From: a virus
IMG/VR virus record: IMGVR_UViG_3300044695_004134
Coordinates: 1-64,000 of that record
Length of the DNA: 64,000 nt
Reading direction: 5' to 3' (one strand)
Below the pieces are notes generated by a model. It was not told where the DNA came from and made no database searches. It worked only from the letters and a program-made list of their open reading frames with translations. Positions 37,981-46,845 of the stretch are shown piece after piece. Both the position numbers and the translations under genes were made by a program. The stretch's first letter is position 1. Each line of letters begins with the position of its first letter.

Positions 37981-40947
37981 TTATCCTAAAATAAGTTCTC
38001 TGTTGTCTTGTGTTACAATGTTAAATCCATCTTGTGTTAACAATTGTGGATAAAAAACTGTACCTAATGAATTAAAGAACTGTACATTTGATGTTGCTAA
38101 AGTTCTTCCTATTGAAATATTGGCCGAGTTGGAACTAAATGGTATGGTTGTGTTAGCAAAAATAACATTGTTTGCATAACTAACAAAAGTTACCGTGCCA
38201 TGGAACGTGCTTGCACCATCCACAACTCTAATTCTATCTCCAATGAATACAATATCACGCATCTTGTTTGCTGTGTTACTGTATTGCCCATTGTTTATAA
38301 CATCATATTGATTTGTCACCGACAATATATTTATTCTATTGTTGGAAGTGAGTACGTTTGCTGTTGCAACGTTCGCAAATGATAAGTATACATTGTCACG
38401 AATGACTGCTGTATTACTTATATTATTTACAGATATAATTTCTGAGTATACGTTTGGACCATTGTTCTGTATCAAAGATATGATTGAACCGGGTAAAGCA
38501 ATATCTTCAATGTCAGCACCAACAAGAGAATCAAATTTAATAATGTTGTTGCTCGGTCTTTCAAAGTTGGAGTACATTGAAGCAGTTGAACCCGCATCAC
38601 CTGTATAAAAACCAAGTGTGTGTGTATTTGCTTGATGAGTTTCTCTGTGAACATTAATTTCTTCTTGAGATTTCAAAGCATTCGTTGTAACAACTTTTGT
38701 TCCAGATGGATGTAGAAGTTTAAACAATACTTCTTTGTATGCATCAAAAGATTTTTGTACAGTAAGATTATACGTAAAGTTATTGAAATCTTGGCTCTCT
38801 AAAACTTGGTTTGAACTTGCGAAGCCATCATCGTTTAGATATTGACCAGTACCGATAATGAGACCATTTAAAAATCTTGCCGTTGCTTGCGCTGCACCAT
38901 TACCATATGTCCTGATGCCGTTTCTAAAGATATCTTCGTCAGTTTCTGTATCTTTTACATTATAAGTTGTATCTAAATCCAAATATAAGTTAGCACCAAT
39001 AGCCCTATCTGTAGATTTCAATTGCAAATTAATTCCAGAAATTTTAGTATTAGATGTATAGTTATATACTCTCAATAAATATTTTGAATTTGCTGCAACG
39101 GCATCTGATTGTAACAATGTAACAGAGTCAACAAACGCTCTGAACACCGATGTGTTTACGTTTGCACCTTGATAAATTAAATCACCACTTCTAATAACAT
39201 CTGATGGTGAAACATTCGTTATCACTAAATCTCTAACCTTCAAAGAAATATTGGGTGCAGAAATATAATCTTCACCGAAATTTTCAATAACAAAAGATGT
39301 GATAGCACCAATACCACGTTCGTCTGCTATAGGAAGTAATTCTGCACCAGCACCTAGAACTGTGTTCACACGAAGTTGTGCGCCTGAACCACCTGAAGTC
39401 TGCACAGTAAGTGTCGGTAAATTTGTCTGTTTATAACCTAACCCATTTTGTGGATATGTTGTAACCTCATTTGCATTGTTCGAATAAGTATATTCTGTGG
39501 ATATAATCGAACCTGTCGCATTCACTTTTACATTTGCGGAAGCTCCAACACCACCTGCGGAGTTAGTGAATTGAATAATATCACCGTCAGCATATCCTAT
39601 TCCTGGTGTAACAATTTGAATTGGTCCCAACATACCCAAAGAAGGTAATATCCCTTTGATTTTCAAACTCTCTGTTGTCTGTGGGTCTGTTGTGTCATAT
39701 AAAGAAAGCGCAGAGACTGAGGGTAATGTACGATAACCACCGCCGCCATTATTTAAAATAACCGATGATATTGGATATGTGGAAAAACCAACAAAGGTAA
39801 AAGCATTAGCCAAAGAACAAACAGAATTTGCTGAATTGTTTGCTGGAAAAAATGGATAGGCGACTGCATCAATTCTTGTCGTAGAGAATAATGAAGTGCT
39901 CATGAAGTTTTGTGGTACAAATGCCACATTAATTTCACCGGCAGGGTCAACAGAACCTACGTTTGCAATTGCACCTGAGCCGCCGCCACCGGTGATACGT
40001 ATAAAAGTGTTTGGATCTGGCCTATATCCATATGACCCGTTTATAACAGTAATGTCACGTAATGAACCAGAAGTTGTTTCCAATACGAATGCACTTGCAC
40101 CAATACCATTCGCAGAATTTAAACCACCGTAGAAAATTACTGGGTCTCCGGAATATGTTGGTGTTCTTCCTTTGTACAGTTGACCTCTTCTCTGTGAGTT
40201 AACGTTAACAGCAGAAATAGAACCAAGAAGTTTAGCTCGCAGTGGTGTTGCACCCACAGTATTCGAAGAAACTACTTCAGAATCTTTAAAATATAGAATT
40301 TGATTATTATTATCTACTACGACAACATCTTCACCCGAAATGAAAAGTCTTTCAAGGTTTTCAATATAAACTTCTGTTCTATTTCCTACTGCAATACTTT
40401 TTTCAACTGTCGCAATTGATTTGGAAGTTTCACCAAAAACTCTATAATTACTTATTGATAACCACTGTTCATCATTCGTAGCAAGACGCAGGCTTTTGGT
40501 TACATACCATTTACCATCAGATGCTTTAAAGATTACATCACGTGTCAAGAAAATTTCAGCATCTGAATTATATAATGCACGAAATAAAAATTGATAAGAT
40601 GCTGGTGTACCTTTAGTAGAATATAATTCTTTGGCTATTCTAATCAATTTACTTTTGTCACTCAGCGCATCGGCTGGAAAATTAGGTAAAAACTGATTTA
40701 CATAGTAATCAATAAACTTGTTGAATGATTCGCCTTGTTCAACAAAATTTACATCTTGGTAGTTTTGTAGATTTTGTGTACCATAAATGACACCATCTTT
40801 TTGAGAACCAGAACCTTGTTGTTCCATCCATTCATAGTATGCTTGTATGAATGAAACGAAAGTTTTATAGTTATCATCAGACCTGATAAATTCAGGTAGC
40901 TGATACGGTACTTTTAATGAAGTTTTTTTGGCGAAATCCGTGGTCAT
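37981..40947 (-). CDS. 7: Baseplate wedge protein, gp7 position
   Basis: A 988-residue protein, close to T4 gp7 (1032), located directly after gp6 as in T4. The N-terminal 200 residues contain a well-conserved helical region (FIQAYYEWMEQQG near residue 33, LIRIAKELYSTKGTPASYQF near 100). The middle has repeated G-x-GY modules (four copies around residues 300-560). The assignment as gp7 rests on position and size, since gp7 proteins diverge strongly. It is a structural component of the baseplate. Confidence 0.6.
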   Translation of the reverse strand: MTTDFAKKTSLKVPYQLPEFIRSDDNYKTFVSFIQAYYEWMEQQGSGSQKDGVIYGTQNLQNYQDVNFVEQGESFNKFIDYYVNQFLPNFPADALSDKSKLIRIAKELYSTKGTPASYQFLFRALYNSDAEIFLTRDVIFKASDGKWYVTKSLRLATNDEQWLSISNYRVFGETSKSIATVEKSIAVGNRTEVYIENLERLFISGEDVVVVDNNNQILYFKDSEVVSSNTVGATPLRAKLLGSISAVNVNSQRRGQLYKGRTPTYSGDPVIFYGGLNSANGIGASAFVLETTSGSLRDITVINGSYGYRPDPNTFIRITGGGGSGAIANVGSVDPAGEINVAFVPQNFMSTSLFSTTRIDAVAYPFFPANNSANSVCSLANAFTFVGFSTYPISSVILNNGGGGYRTLPSVSALSLYDTTDPQTTESLKIKGILPSLGMLGPIQIVTPGIGYADGDIIQFTNSAGGVGASANVKVNATGSIISTEYTYSNNANEVTTYPQNGLGYKQTNLPTLTVQTSGGSGAQLRVNTVLGAGAELLPIADERGIGAITSFVIENFGEDYISAPNISLKVRDLVITNVSPSDVIRSGDLIYQGANVNTSVFRAFVDSVTLLQSDAVAANSKYLLRVYNYTSNTKISGINLQLKSTDRAIGANLYLDLDTTYNVKDTETDEDIFRNGIRTYGNGAAQATARFLNGLIIGTGQYLNDDGFASSNQVLESQDFNNFTYNLTVQKSFDAYKEVLFKLLHPSGTKVVTTNALKSQEEINVHRETHQANTHTLGFYTGDAGSTASMYSNFERPSNNIIKFDSLVGADIEDIALPGSIISLIQNNGPNVYSEIISVNNISNTAVIRDNVYLSFANVATANVLTSNNRINILSVTNQYDVINNGQYSNTANKMRDIVFIGDRIRVVDGASTFHGTVTFVSYANNVIFANTTIPFSSNSANISIGRTLATSNVQFFNSLGTVFYPQLLTQDGFNIVTQDNRELILG

Positions 40948-43016
40948 TGTTGTATGCTAACTGTTACTGTGATTGCTTCTGGATCAAATATATCTACTGC
41001 AATAATTTTATTATATGTGGAAGATATAATTGTCGAGTCTGGCACAACCGAAATGGTGAATCTACCAAGGTCATTATTTACTTGTAACGGTGCAAAATCT
41101 GTCAGTGTTACTAATCCCGTTAGATAATTAATTGTACCAGCATTTGGATTTAAAATTGTTTTCACATTATTTAGGTAATAATATGATCTAATTACGCCTT
41201 CAGAACCTTCTAAAACGGGAGTAGCAAATGCTAATGCACCGGAGTTATCACCCTCTTGCGGAGTAATAGTAACGATTGCTTCTGTATAATTAAAACCTGG
41301 GTTTGTAACCACTATGCTGTTGACACGCCCGGAAGCAAGAACCGCGAATGCTGATGCATCTTTACCGTCACCAGTAATAGTTACTCTTGGTACTTTTGTG
41401 TAACCAAAACCTGGATTGCTTACATTAATTGTTGCTATACCACCCGTAGTTGTTGGGACCTCTTCAAAGAATATTCCCGACCTTATAGAACTAATTGATG
41501 TTACATCTACTTGTGAGAAATCTGGAGAAGATGATAGCCCAGCGTTAAAGTAATTTCTTTTTAATTTTACACCAAAATCAAGCAAATATGTTGCTCTTGC
41601 ATTTAATGTGGGATAAAATTTCTTCTGTAATCTTACTGTAGATTCGTTTGTAATGATCGAAGGGTTTGCAGTTTGAACACTTGAAATTAAATCTGGTAGT
41701 TTGAACACCGAATTGAATGTGTTCAAAGAAGATGCAGTAAAGTTGTTGATAGCACCAACAACTGCGTTTTGTATTTGATTACCTGTCAGAGTTGTCTTTT
41801 TGTTATCATATAATACTTTTGTATCAATTTTCAAATAAGTATAATCAGGATCAACAATTGTTGGCGTCACAGTCAATACAGAAATTGGTTTGATAACTTC
41901 AGTGATTAATTTTTGTTTCTGCGCTGGTGTTAACGTGAAACCGCCTGCTGGTTTGACTGCACAGAAAATTTGCCCGTAAACTGGTGGATCATTTTCTTCT
42001 CCACCCCATACTGATACTGAATCTATAGGTAAATTTGTTGAATTATTTTGAATTAGATATATGTAATCTTCTTTTGTTACAGCGCGCCCTTGTGCTGCGT
42101 ATGCTTTAGGTGCAGTGTATTTAATAGAAGCAATAGATTCTTTCTCTGAACCTTGTGTTGCTGAAACAATAGAAGTGATTACTGTGTTTGAAAAACCGCC
42201 AATACTAGACATGGAAGTAAAAGAGTTGGCACCAAAAGCTAATGTGCCTGATGTAGTAATGTATGTTAGGTTGATAATGTTTCCATTGACAAGAGATTTT
42301 CCAATGATGCCATCACCGAAATATATGTTGTACTTACCGTTCATTCCTTCTTCTAAAAAGTATACTTTACTAGTTGGTTTTAGATCAATATAGTTTGTTG
42401 AAAGATTATAAGTTTCTGATGCAGAGTTTGAAGATGATTCTTGTACGTTAACGATAAGTGTAGATGTGTCGATATCAGAGTCTGGTATTTCAAATATTTG
42501 TTTTGGATTTGTTGCAGTGTTGTATGCAAAGTTATAAGATGCTGCTATACCCTGTGAGATAATAATGTCGTTAAATGTTGCAGTATTTGAAGTTACATTT
42601 ACTGTTGATGCGTCTGTCGTAAGGAATGTATAGTTTACTTCATCGATTGCTTCTGATATAAAGGGTGCAAATTTTGGAAGTGTGAGTGTAGATGTTGATA
42701 CGTTGTTTACTGTAATTCTTACTGTAGCTTTTGGTGCAACTGCTGATTTTGGAATATAGTTTAACAATTTAGCGTGAGATACCACAGAACTCCTTTGGAT
42801 TGCAGAGTCCAAGAACATCTCATTTGCTACCATGTTTAAATAGTATGCATTGTATTGTGTGTTGTATGCCAACAGGTCAACAAGCACAGAAAGTGCTGAA
42901 CCATCAAAGTTATAGTCTTTGAGTGTGTCTTGTTGTGATAAAAATGATTTTAAACTTGCTTTGATACCACCAAAGTCAAGGTCTGTGATTTGTAAGCCTG
43001 AATTAGCTGATGCCAA
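40944..43016 (-). CDS. 6: Baseplate wedge protein gp6
   Basis: A 690-residue protein (T4 gp6 is 660). The N-terminal FDGSALSVLVDLLAYNTQYN (about residues 38-57) followed by the EMFLDSAIQRSSVVSHAKLL segment is the gp6/gpJ-family signature. A central region (about 340-400) and the C-terminal domain contribute to the wedge ring. Two GFGY-type modules (about 535-600) are inserted in the C-terminal half. gp6 forms the hexagonal ring at the heart of the baseplate. The endonuclease gene upstream overlaps its start by 14 bases. Confidence 0.9.
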   Translation of the reverse strand: MASANSGLQITDLDFGGIKASLKSFLSQQDTLKDYNFDGSALSVLVDLLAYNTQYNAYYLNMVANEMFLDSAIQRSSVVSHAKLLNYIPKSAVAPKATVRITVNNVSTSTLTLPKFAPFISEAIDEVNYTFLTTDASTVNVTSNTATFNDIIISQGIAASYNFAYNTATNPKQIFEIPDSDIDTSTLIVNVQESSSNSASETYNLSTNYIDLKPTSKVYFLEEGMNGKYNIYFGDGIIGKSLVNGNIINLTYITTSGTLAFGANSFTSMSSIGGFSNTVITSIVSATQGSEKESIASIKYTAPKAYAAQGRAVTKEDYIYLIQNNSTNLPIDSVSVWGGEENDPPVYGQIFCAVKPAGGFTLTPAQKQKLITEVIKPISVLTVTPTIVDPDYTYLKIDTKVLYDNKKTTLTGNQIQNAVVGAINNFTASSLNTFNSVFKLPDLISSVQTANPSIITNESTVRLQKKFYPTLNARATYLLDFGVKLKRNYFNAGLSSSPDFSQVDVTSISSIRSGIFFEEVPTTTGGIATINVSNPGFGYTKVPRVTITGDGKDASAFAVLASGRVNSIVVTNPGFNYTEAIVTITPQEGDNSGALAFATPVLEGSEGVIRSYYYLNNVKTILNPNAGTINYLTGLVTLTDFAPLQVNNDLGRFTISVVPDSTIISSTYNKIIAVDIFDPEAITVTVSIQQ

Positions 43017-43665
43017 AATTATTCTCCTTTAAGAAGTTACATGTCCATTGTTTATGATGTTTAGCTTTGCCGTGGGAAACAAGGGACATAGCTCCTTGAT
43101 TTAAATTATGAATTCTACAAAATTCCGAAAGGTTTTTTACATAATATACGACACCTGTAGGGTCGATGATTGAAAGTGAATTCATCCTTTGTAAATTTGA
43201 TTTCGACATGAATTTTTTGTTTTTATTCCATGCTACCTGATTTGTAGTTTTATTTTTATTCCATGGAGTGTGTCCGAGTTTGGCCAAACTCATTTTTGCT
43301 TTAGACTTATCGCTCATTTTTTGGCCAGAATTGCCTTTAGATTTTGAAACCACACTTAAAAGTTTTTTGGTTTTTTCTGTATGTTTGTATCCTGAAACTC
43401 CATCTCCACCATCCGTTTTATTCAACAAAATTCCAGCACTCTTATCTTTTCTACCATACCATGATATATATCTGCGCTCTAGTGCTAATGCTCCTACTTC
43501 ACTTAAATTTTTTTCTAAAAAAACTATTTTATTTCTATCCTTGGGAACTGAGATTCCACAATGTTTTTGTACACACCTTTTCCCTTGTCCTTTACCTATG
43601 TAATAAGGTAAGTTATTACTTTTTCGTAAATACGCATACACATAAAACTCGTCAGTGGATGGCAT
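43003..43665 (-). CDS. GIY-YIG homing endonuclease, free-standing
   Basis: A 220-residue endonuclease. The N-terminal domain has the variant GIY-YIG motif VYAYLRKSNNLPYYIGKG at residues 8-25, the catalytic Arg in ERRYISWYGRKD (about residues 62-73), and a Glu in the same segment. The C-terminal half has NUMOD-like Lys-rich modules and a helix-turn-helix-like stretch (about 180-200) for DNA binding. It is inserted between gp25 and gp6, overlapping both, so host genes are uninterrupted. Such genes mobilise into phages lacking them. It is related to the second GIY-YIG gene at 60.9 kb. Confidence 0.85.
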   Translation of the reverse strand: MPSTDEFYVYAYLRKSNNLPYYIGKGQGKRCVQKHCGISVPKDRNKIVFLEKNLSEVGALALERRYISWYGRKDKSAGILLNKTDGGDGVSGYKHTEKTKKLLSVVSKSKGNSGQKMSDKSKAKMSLAKLGHTPWNKNKTTNQVAWNKNKKFMSKSNLQRMNSLSIIDPTGVVYYVKNLSEFCRIHNLNQGAMSLVSHGKAKHHKQWTCNFLKENNFGIS

Positions 43666-44060
43666 CAGCGTGTTCTCTCAAGAATTAAATTGATTGCTGT
43701 GGGTTGAACGTTATTTCCAATAAAAAACTCTATTCCAACACTGTAAGCATTGTTATCTACCTGTTCATCGATGGCGACCTGCACCAATCTAACCCTCGGT
43801 TCATGGTTATTCAAAGTAGTTTCTATTTCATTTTTTAAATCTTGTGCAGTTAAGAAATCAATTGATTCGAATAACAACTGTTCGATTCTACTACCAATAT
43901 TTGGCTGGAAGGGTCTCTCATAGTTCTTGGTTAACAAAAGATAACGCACGGAACGTATGACAGCCATTTCATCATAACTCAAGGCGATATCATTTCTACC
44001 AGGAGTTCTAGTAAAATTGAAATCTATATCTGAATATAATTTTTTAAGTGTTTGTACCAT
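43665..44060 (-). CDS. 25: Baseplate wedge protein gp25
   Basis: A 131-residue protein (T4 gp25 is 132) of the lysozyme-like gp25 baseplate family. The conserved core (RYLLLTKNYERPFQPNIGSR, about residues 39-58) with the EPRV strand (about 90-93) is characteristic. gp25 sits in the wedge core and contacts the sheath, controlling contraction. It lies upstream of gp6 as expected, with one base of overlap with the inserted GIY-YIG gene. Confidence 0.95.
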   Translation of the reverse strand: MVQTLKKLYSDIDFNFTRTPGRNDIALSYDEMAVIRSVRYLLLTKNYERPFQPNIGSRIEQLLFESIDFLTAQDLKNEIETTLNNHEPRVRLVQVAIDEQVDNNAYSVGIEFFIGNNVQPTAINLILERTR

Positions 44061-44065
44061 TTTAT

Positions 44066-44073
44066 TATTTATC
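44066..44073 (-). promoter_or_regulatory. Late promoter variant (GATAAATA)
   Basis: GATAAATA on the minus strand just before gp25, in the 89-base gap. It is only five bases from the ATG, so it would give a nearly leaderless mRNA; chance is possible. I see nothing else convincing in the gap. Confidence 0.3.
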
Positions 44074-44149
44074 GTAGGAGTAAAATGACTTTTTCAAAAC
44101 CAAGAACTTGCGCTAAAAAATTCTAGGGCCGGAACGAAATTTTCGAATT

Positions 44150-45016
44150 TTAGGAAGTATTAGTGTTCGCAGTATTAGATGAAAGTTTTTGCTTGTATTC
44201 GTCTGTACCTATGAGATTGGTAACAAGATACAGTTGTGTATTTCCAACATTTTCCAAATTATCAACCTTATTAGAGTCTTCCAGTAATATTAAGCCTTGT
44301 TGATAAAAGTTCCAATCATGGAGTCTTCGTGTGCTTAACATTCCACTAGCAGTTTGTAAGTGGGAAATTATCGAATTGGCTTGTGTAGTGGTTATGTTTG
44401 ATGCCAAATTTCCAGTACCATCCAAATAAATTGAAGAATTTAGTGTTGGATAATCAGCAGTAATAATCACGGTATTTGCGGCAATATCATCTCCCATGAA
44501 TAAACTTGTCATACTTCCCAGCAACGGAGTCGAATCTTGAATACCATCAGTGTTATTCAATAACATCAACAAGTTTTGACCCACCTGCACAGCGGTATCA
44601 TAGTCCGGGTATTCGATCACAGGAGAACCGTCTTCTGGAACGGTAGATTCAGCTTTTGTCACACCAGCGACATTTGATGTGTGTTGATTGAATAGGGGGA
44701 TTTCTGATAAAAGTGTGTTTACTGATGATTGCAGACCTGCCCCATTAGCTGTATCATATGAAACAATCGTCAGCATTAGGTTGTATAGGTTCTGTGTACT
44801 CGATTGGAGTTCATTACACACATTCAAAACTGGATTCTTGTAGTAATTTGTTGCAATGATTGTGCCATTGGCCAAGTCATCTTTTTGCCATGTCTCAAGA
44901 GATATGGGTTGTGTGTTTAGAAAGTTTTTTGTATCTTGACTCAAGTAAATTGCATCACCAAATTTACCTGTATCAAAACTAAAACTCAATCTATTAAATA
45001 CGTTTGCTCCTGCCAT
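44150..45016 (-). CDS. Conserved baseplate-region structural protein, unknown function
   Basis: A 288-residue soluble protein with an Asn/Ser/Thr-rich, partly helical composition. It lies between gp5-like spike and gp25 genes, within the baseplate hub cluster. No catalytic motif or membrane segment is seen. A baseplate or hub-associated virion role is inferred from position. I do not recognise the family. Confidence 0.5.
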   Translation of the reverse strand: MAGANVFNRLSFSFDTGKFGDAIYLSQDTKNFLNTQPISLETWQKDDLANGTIIATNYYKNPVLNVCNELQSSTQNLYNLMLTIVSYDTANGAGLQSSVNTLLSEIPLFNQHTSNVAGVTKAESTVPEDGSPVIEYPDYDTAVQVGQNLLMLLNNTDGIQDSTPLLGSMTSLFMGDDIAANTVIITADYPTLNSSIYLDGTGNLASNITTTQANSIISHLQTASGMLSTRRLHDWNFYQQGLILLEDSNKVDNLENVGNTQLYLVTNLIGTDEYKQKLSSNTANTNTS

Positions 45017-45034
45017 TCAAATCTCCATTATTAA

Positions 45035-45811
45035 TTATAACATTTTACGCAAAGGTGTGGAAGTTGGACCCTTTGGTGCTTTATGTATATGTGAATTGTA
45101 TTGCATTCGCATAGTCATCATTGTACCCAAAGTATCTCTCACCATAGCACCCTGTGTGAGTGGTGTCCAAAGACTTACTGCTCCAAATATTGGTCCAAGA
45201 GTATCGATACCAAGATTTGAACTTAATTTCATGCCGGCTGTTACATTTTCAACCGCTGAAACTGATTGTTTCGAAATGATTGAGCCTGAAACATTTAAAT
45301 CACTCTGTATATTGACAGCTTCAGCGGCTCTTAATGTGATTACACCCGTTGCGGTACCAGCAAAAAGTGAAATATCTCCACCTGATGTGATTTCAACCTT
45401 ATCTGTCGAATTTACTTTTGTTTTACCATTCACTTGTTGATATGAATCACCTTCGACTTTACTGTATGCGTCACCTAGTACATGTACAACAGAGTCTCCG
45501 TTTATCGTAATGTTGCAGATACCCTTAATGAGAACATTATTATCATTTGCTATGATTTCATACTTATCACCTAAAATCTTAACGATTTGTTGACCGTTTG
45601 CTTGTATTTCGGTGAATGTGCCAGTTCTATGTTGAATACGCACTCTTTCATATTCTGGTGTGTCATCAAGTTCGATAAAGTGCCCAGACTCCGTACCAAT
45701 TACTTTATTCAGTGGAGGAGAAGCATTCCAATCTGATGGAGGTTCATTCCATGAATAGTCATCAGGCTTTGTGTCCAGAATTTGTTGGTCTAGTTGTGCT
45801 TGTGTTGCCAT
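45035..45811 (-). CDS. Baseplate central spike, beta-helix needle (gp5 C-terminal part)
   Basis: A 258-residue protein. Residues about 50-180 are a regular beta-repeat (VLGDKYE/VEGDSYQ/VNSTDKVEI), the pattern of the trimeric beta-helix of T4 gp5 and P2 gpV. The C-terminus has NSHIHKAPKGPTSTP (HxH motif), like the Fe-binding tips of short phage spikes. It is separate from the OB-fold protein encoded just upstream, so the T4 gp5 gene is split in two and no lysozyme domain is present. It probably forms the puncturing needle. Confidence 0.7.
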   Translation of the reverse strand: MATQAQLDQQILDTKPDDYSWNEPPSDWNASPPLNKVIGTESGHFIELDDTPEYERVRIQHRTGTFTEIQANGQQIVKILGDKYEIIANDNNVLIKGICNITINGDSVVHVLGDAYSKVEGDSYQQVNGKTKVNSTDKVEITSGGDISLFAGTATGVITLRAAEAVNIQSDLNVSGSIISKQSVSAVENVTAGMKLSSNLGIDTLGPIFGAVSLWTPLTQGAMVRDTLGTMMTMRMQYNSHIHKAPKGPTSTPLRKML

Positions 45812-45813
45812 AA

Positions 45814-46845
45814 TTAAATTCTTCCTGAATAAGAGTTCGGATTCAAAGTTGTTTCTGCCGTAGATACTAAGGTGGAGGCACTGGCGATTGTTGTTGTTGT
45901 ATTAGCTATAGTTTTTGTAACATCCGAAATTAACCCAGTTCCCTCTGTTATAAGTTCTGAGAAAGCACTGGTTGTCGTATCTATGGCGGAAGTGAACACA
46001 CCAGCCAAAGCGGCATATAAACTAGCTAAACAATCGCTAAATTGTTGGAGTAATCTGGCGGGTAGGCTTAAAAACCAAGCAATCGTTCGTTGCACCTTTG
46101 CTATAAATTCTGCTATCACTTTTAAAACATTATTAATAAAGTCTAGTAATTCGTTAATTGTTCTTAAAATTCCACGTAAAACTTTAATAGCCGCTACTAT
46201 TCCCGTTGTTAATGGTGATGCGGCTGCACCAGCCGTGAGGGCTTCAATTCCATTTCGTATTGCTTGAAATATTGTGGAATTTTTTAACGCCTCAACTGCC
46301 GCCTGGTATTTTATTACACCTGGAATATCACAAACGTGTGCCCGTGAATTATCCGACTTTTCAATTCCTGTACCCTTATATGCATTCGATGGTGCAGGAG
46401 CGGTTGACTCTCCTACACGTACCGGTTTCATTGCAGGAGTGTCAGTATATACAACAGGTTTTATAGCATCAGTTTCTTTTACGTCTGAATTTGTAAATTT
46501 TGCTTTTGCATAGAAACCTTTCCCTGCAACAGCATCAACATCTTGTTGTGGTATAGCAGGAAATACACCCAGCATTGCTGGCGCTTGTGATGATAGGCCA
46601 TCCATAAAGAAGCCAAAAACATAATCACCTTCCATTGGTGTGGAAAATGTTCTTGAATCGTTAACTGGATATAGTGGTGTTGCCCAAGGTAATTCGGCTG
46701 TTGGAATTTCTTGTAAGTTATCTGTGTGTGAACCAAAAATTCTAACCTTACAACGACCAACATTTAATGGATCAACACGGTCTTCAACGACACCAATCCA
46801 CCAAACGAAATCATCGTGACCAATTCTATTTTTAAAATCTGACAT
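45814..46845 (-). CDS. 5: Baseplate hub OB-fold protein (gp5 N-terminal part), no lysozyme
   Basis: A 343-residue protein. Residues 10-110 match the T4 gp5 N-terminal OB fold: WWIGVVEDRVDPLNVGRCKV near the start, then PTAELPWATPLYP, EGDYVFGFFMDG and MLGVFP. T4 gp5 continues with a lysozyme and a beta-helix. Here the remainder (about 170-340) is instead hydrophobic and amphipathic helix with Thr/Ser/Ala-rich segments, and the beta-helix is encoded by the next gene. No lysozyme motif is seen. It probably caps the hub and anchors the spike. Confidence 0.75.
   Translation of the reverse strand: MSDFKNRIGHDDFVWWIGVVEDRVDPLNVGRCKVRIFGSHTDNLQEIPTAELPWATPLYPVNDSRTFSTPMEGDYVFGFFMDGLSSQAPAMLGVFPAIPQQDVDAVAGKGFYAKAKFTNSDVKETDAIKPVVYTDTPAMKPVRVGESTAPAPSNAYKGTGIEKSDNSRAHVCDIPGVIKYQAAVEALKNSTIFQAIRNGIEALTAGAAASPLTTGIVAAIKVLRGILRTINELLDFINNVLKVIAEFIAKVQRTIAWFLSLPARLLQQFSDCLASLYAALAGVFTSAIDTTTSAFSELITEGTGLISDVTKTIANTTTTIASASTLVSTAETTLNPNSYSGRI

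Noticed and set aside
44074-44149. Possible regulatory RNA or terminator between gp25 and the 288-aa gene
   Set aside because: Only weak inverted repeats (CGAAA/TTTCG type) are visible, with no convincing stem plus T-run.
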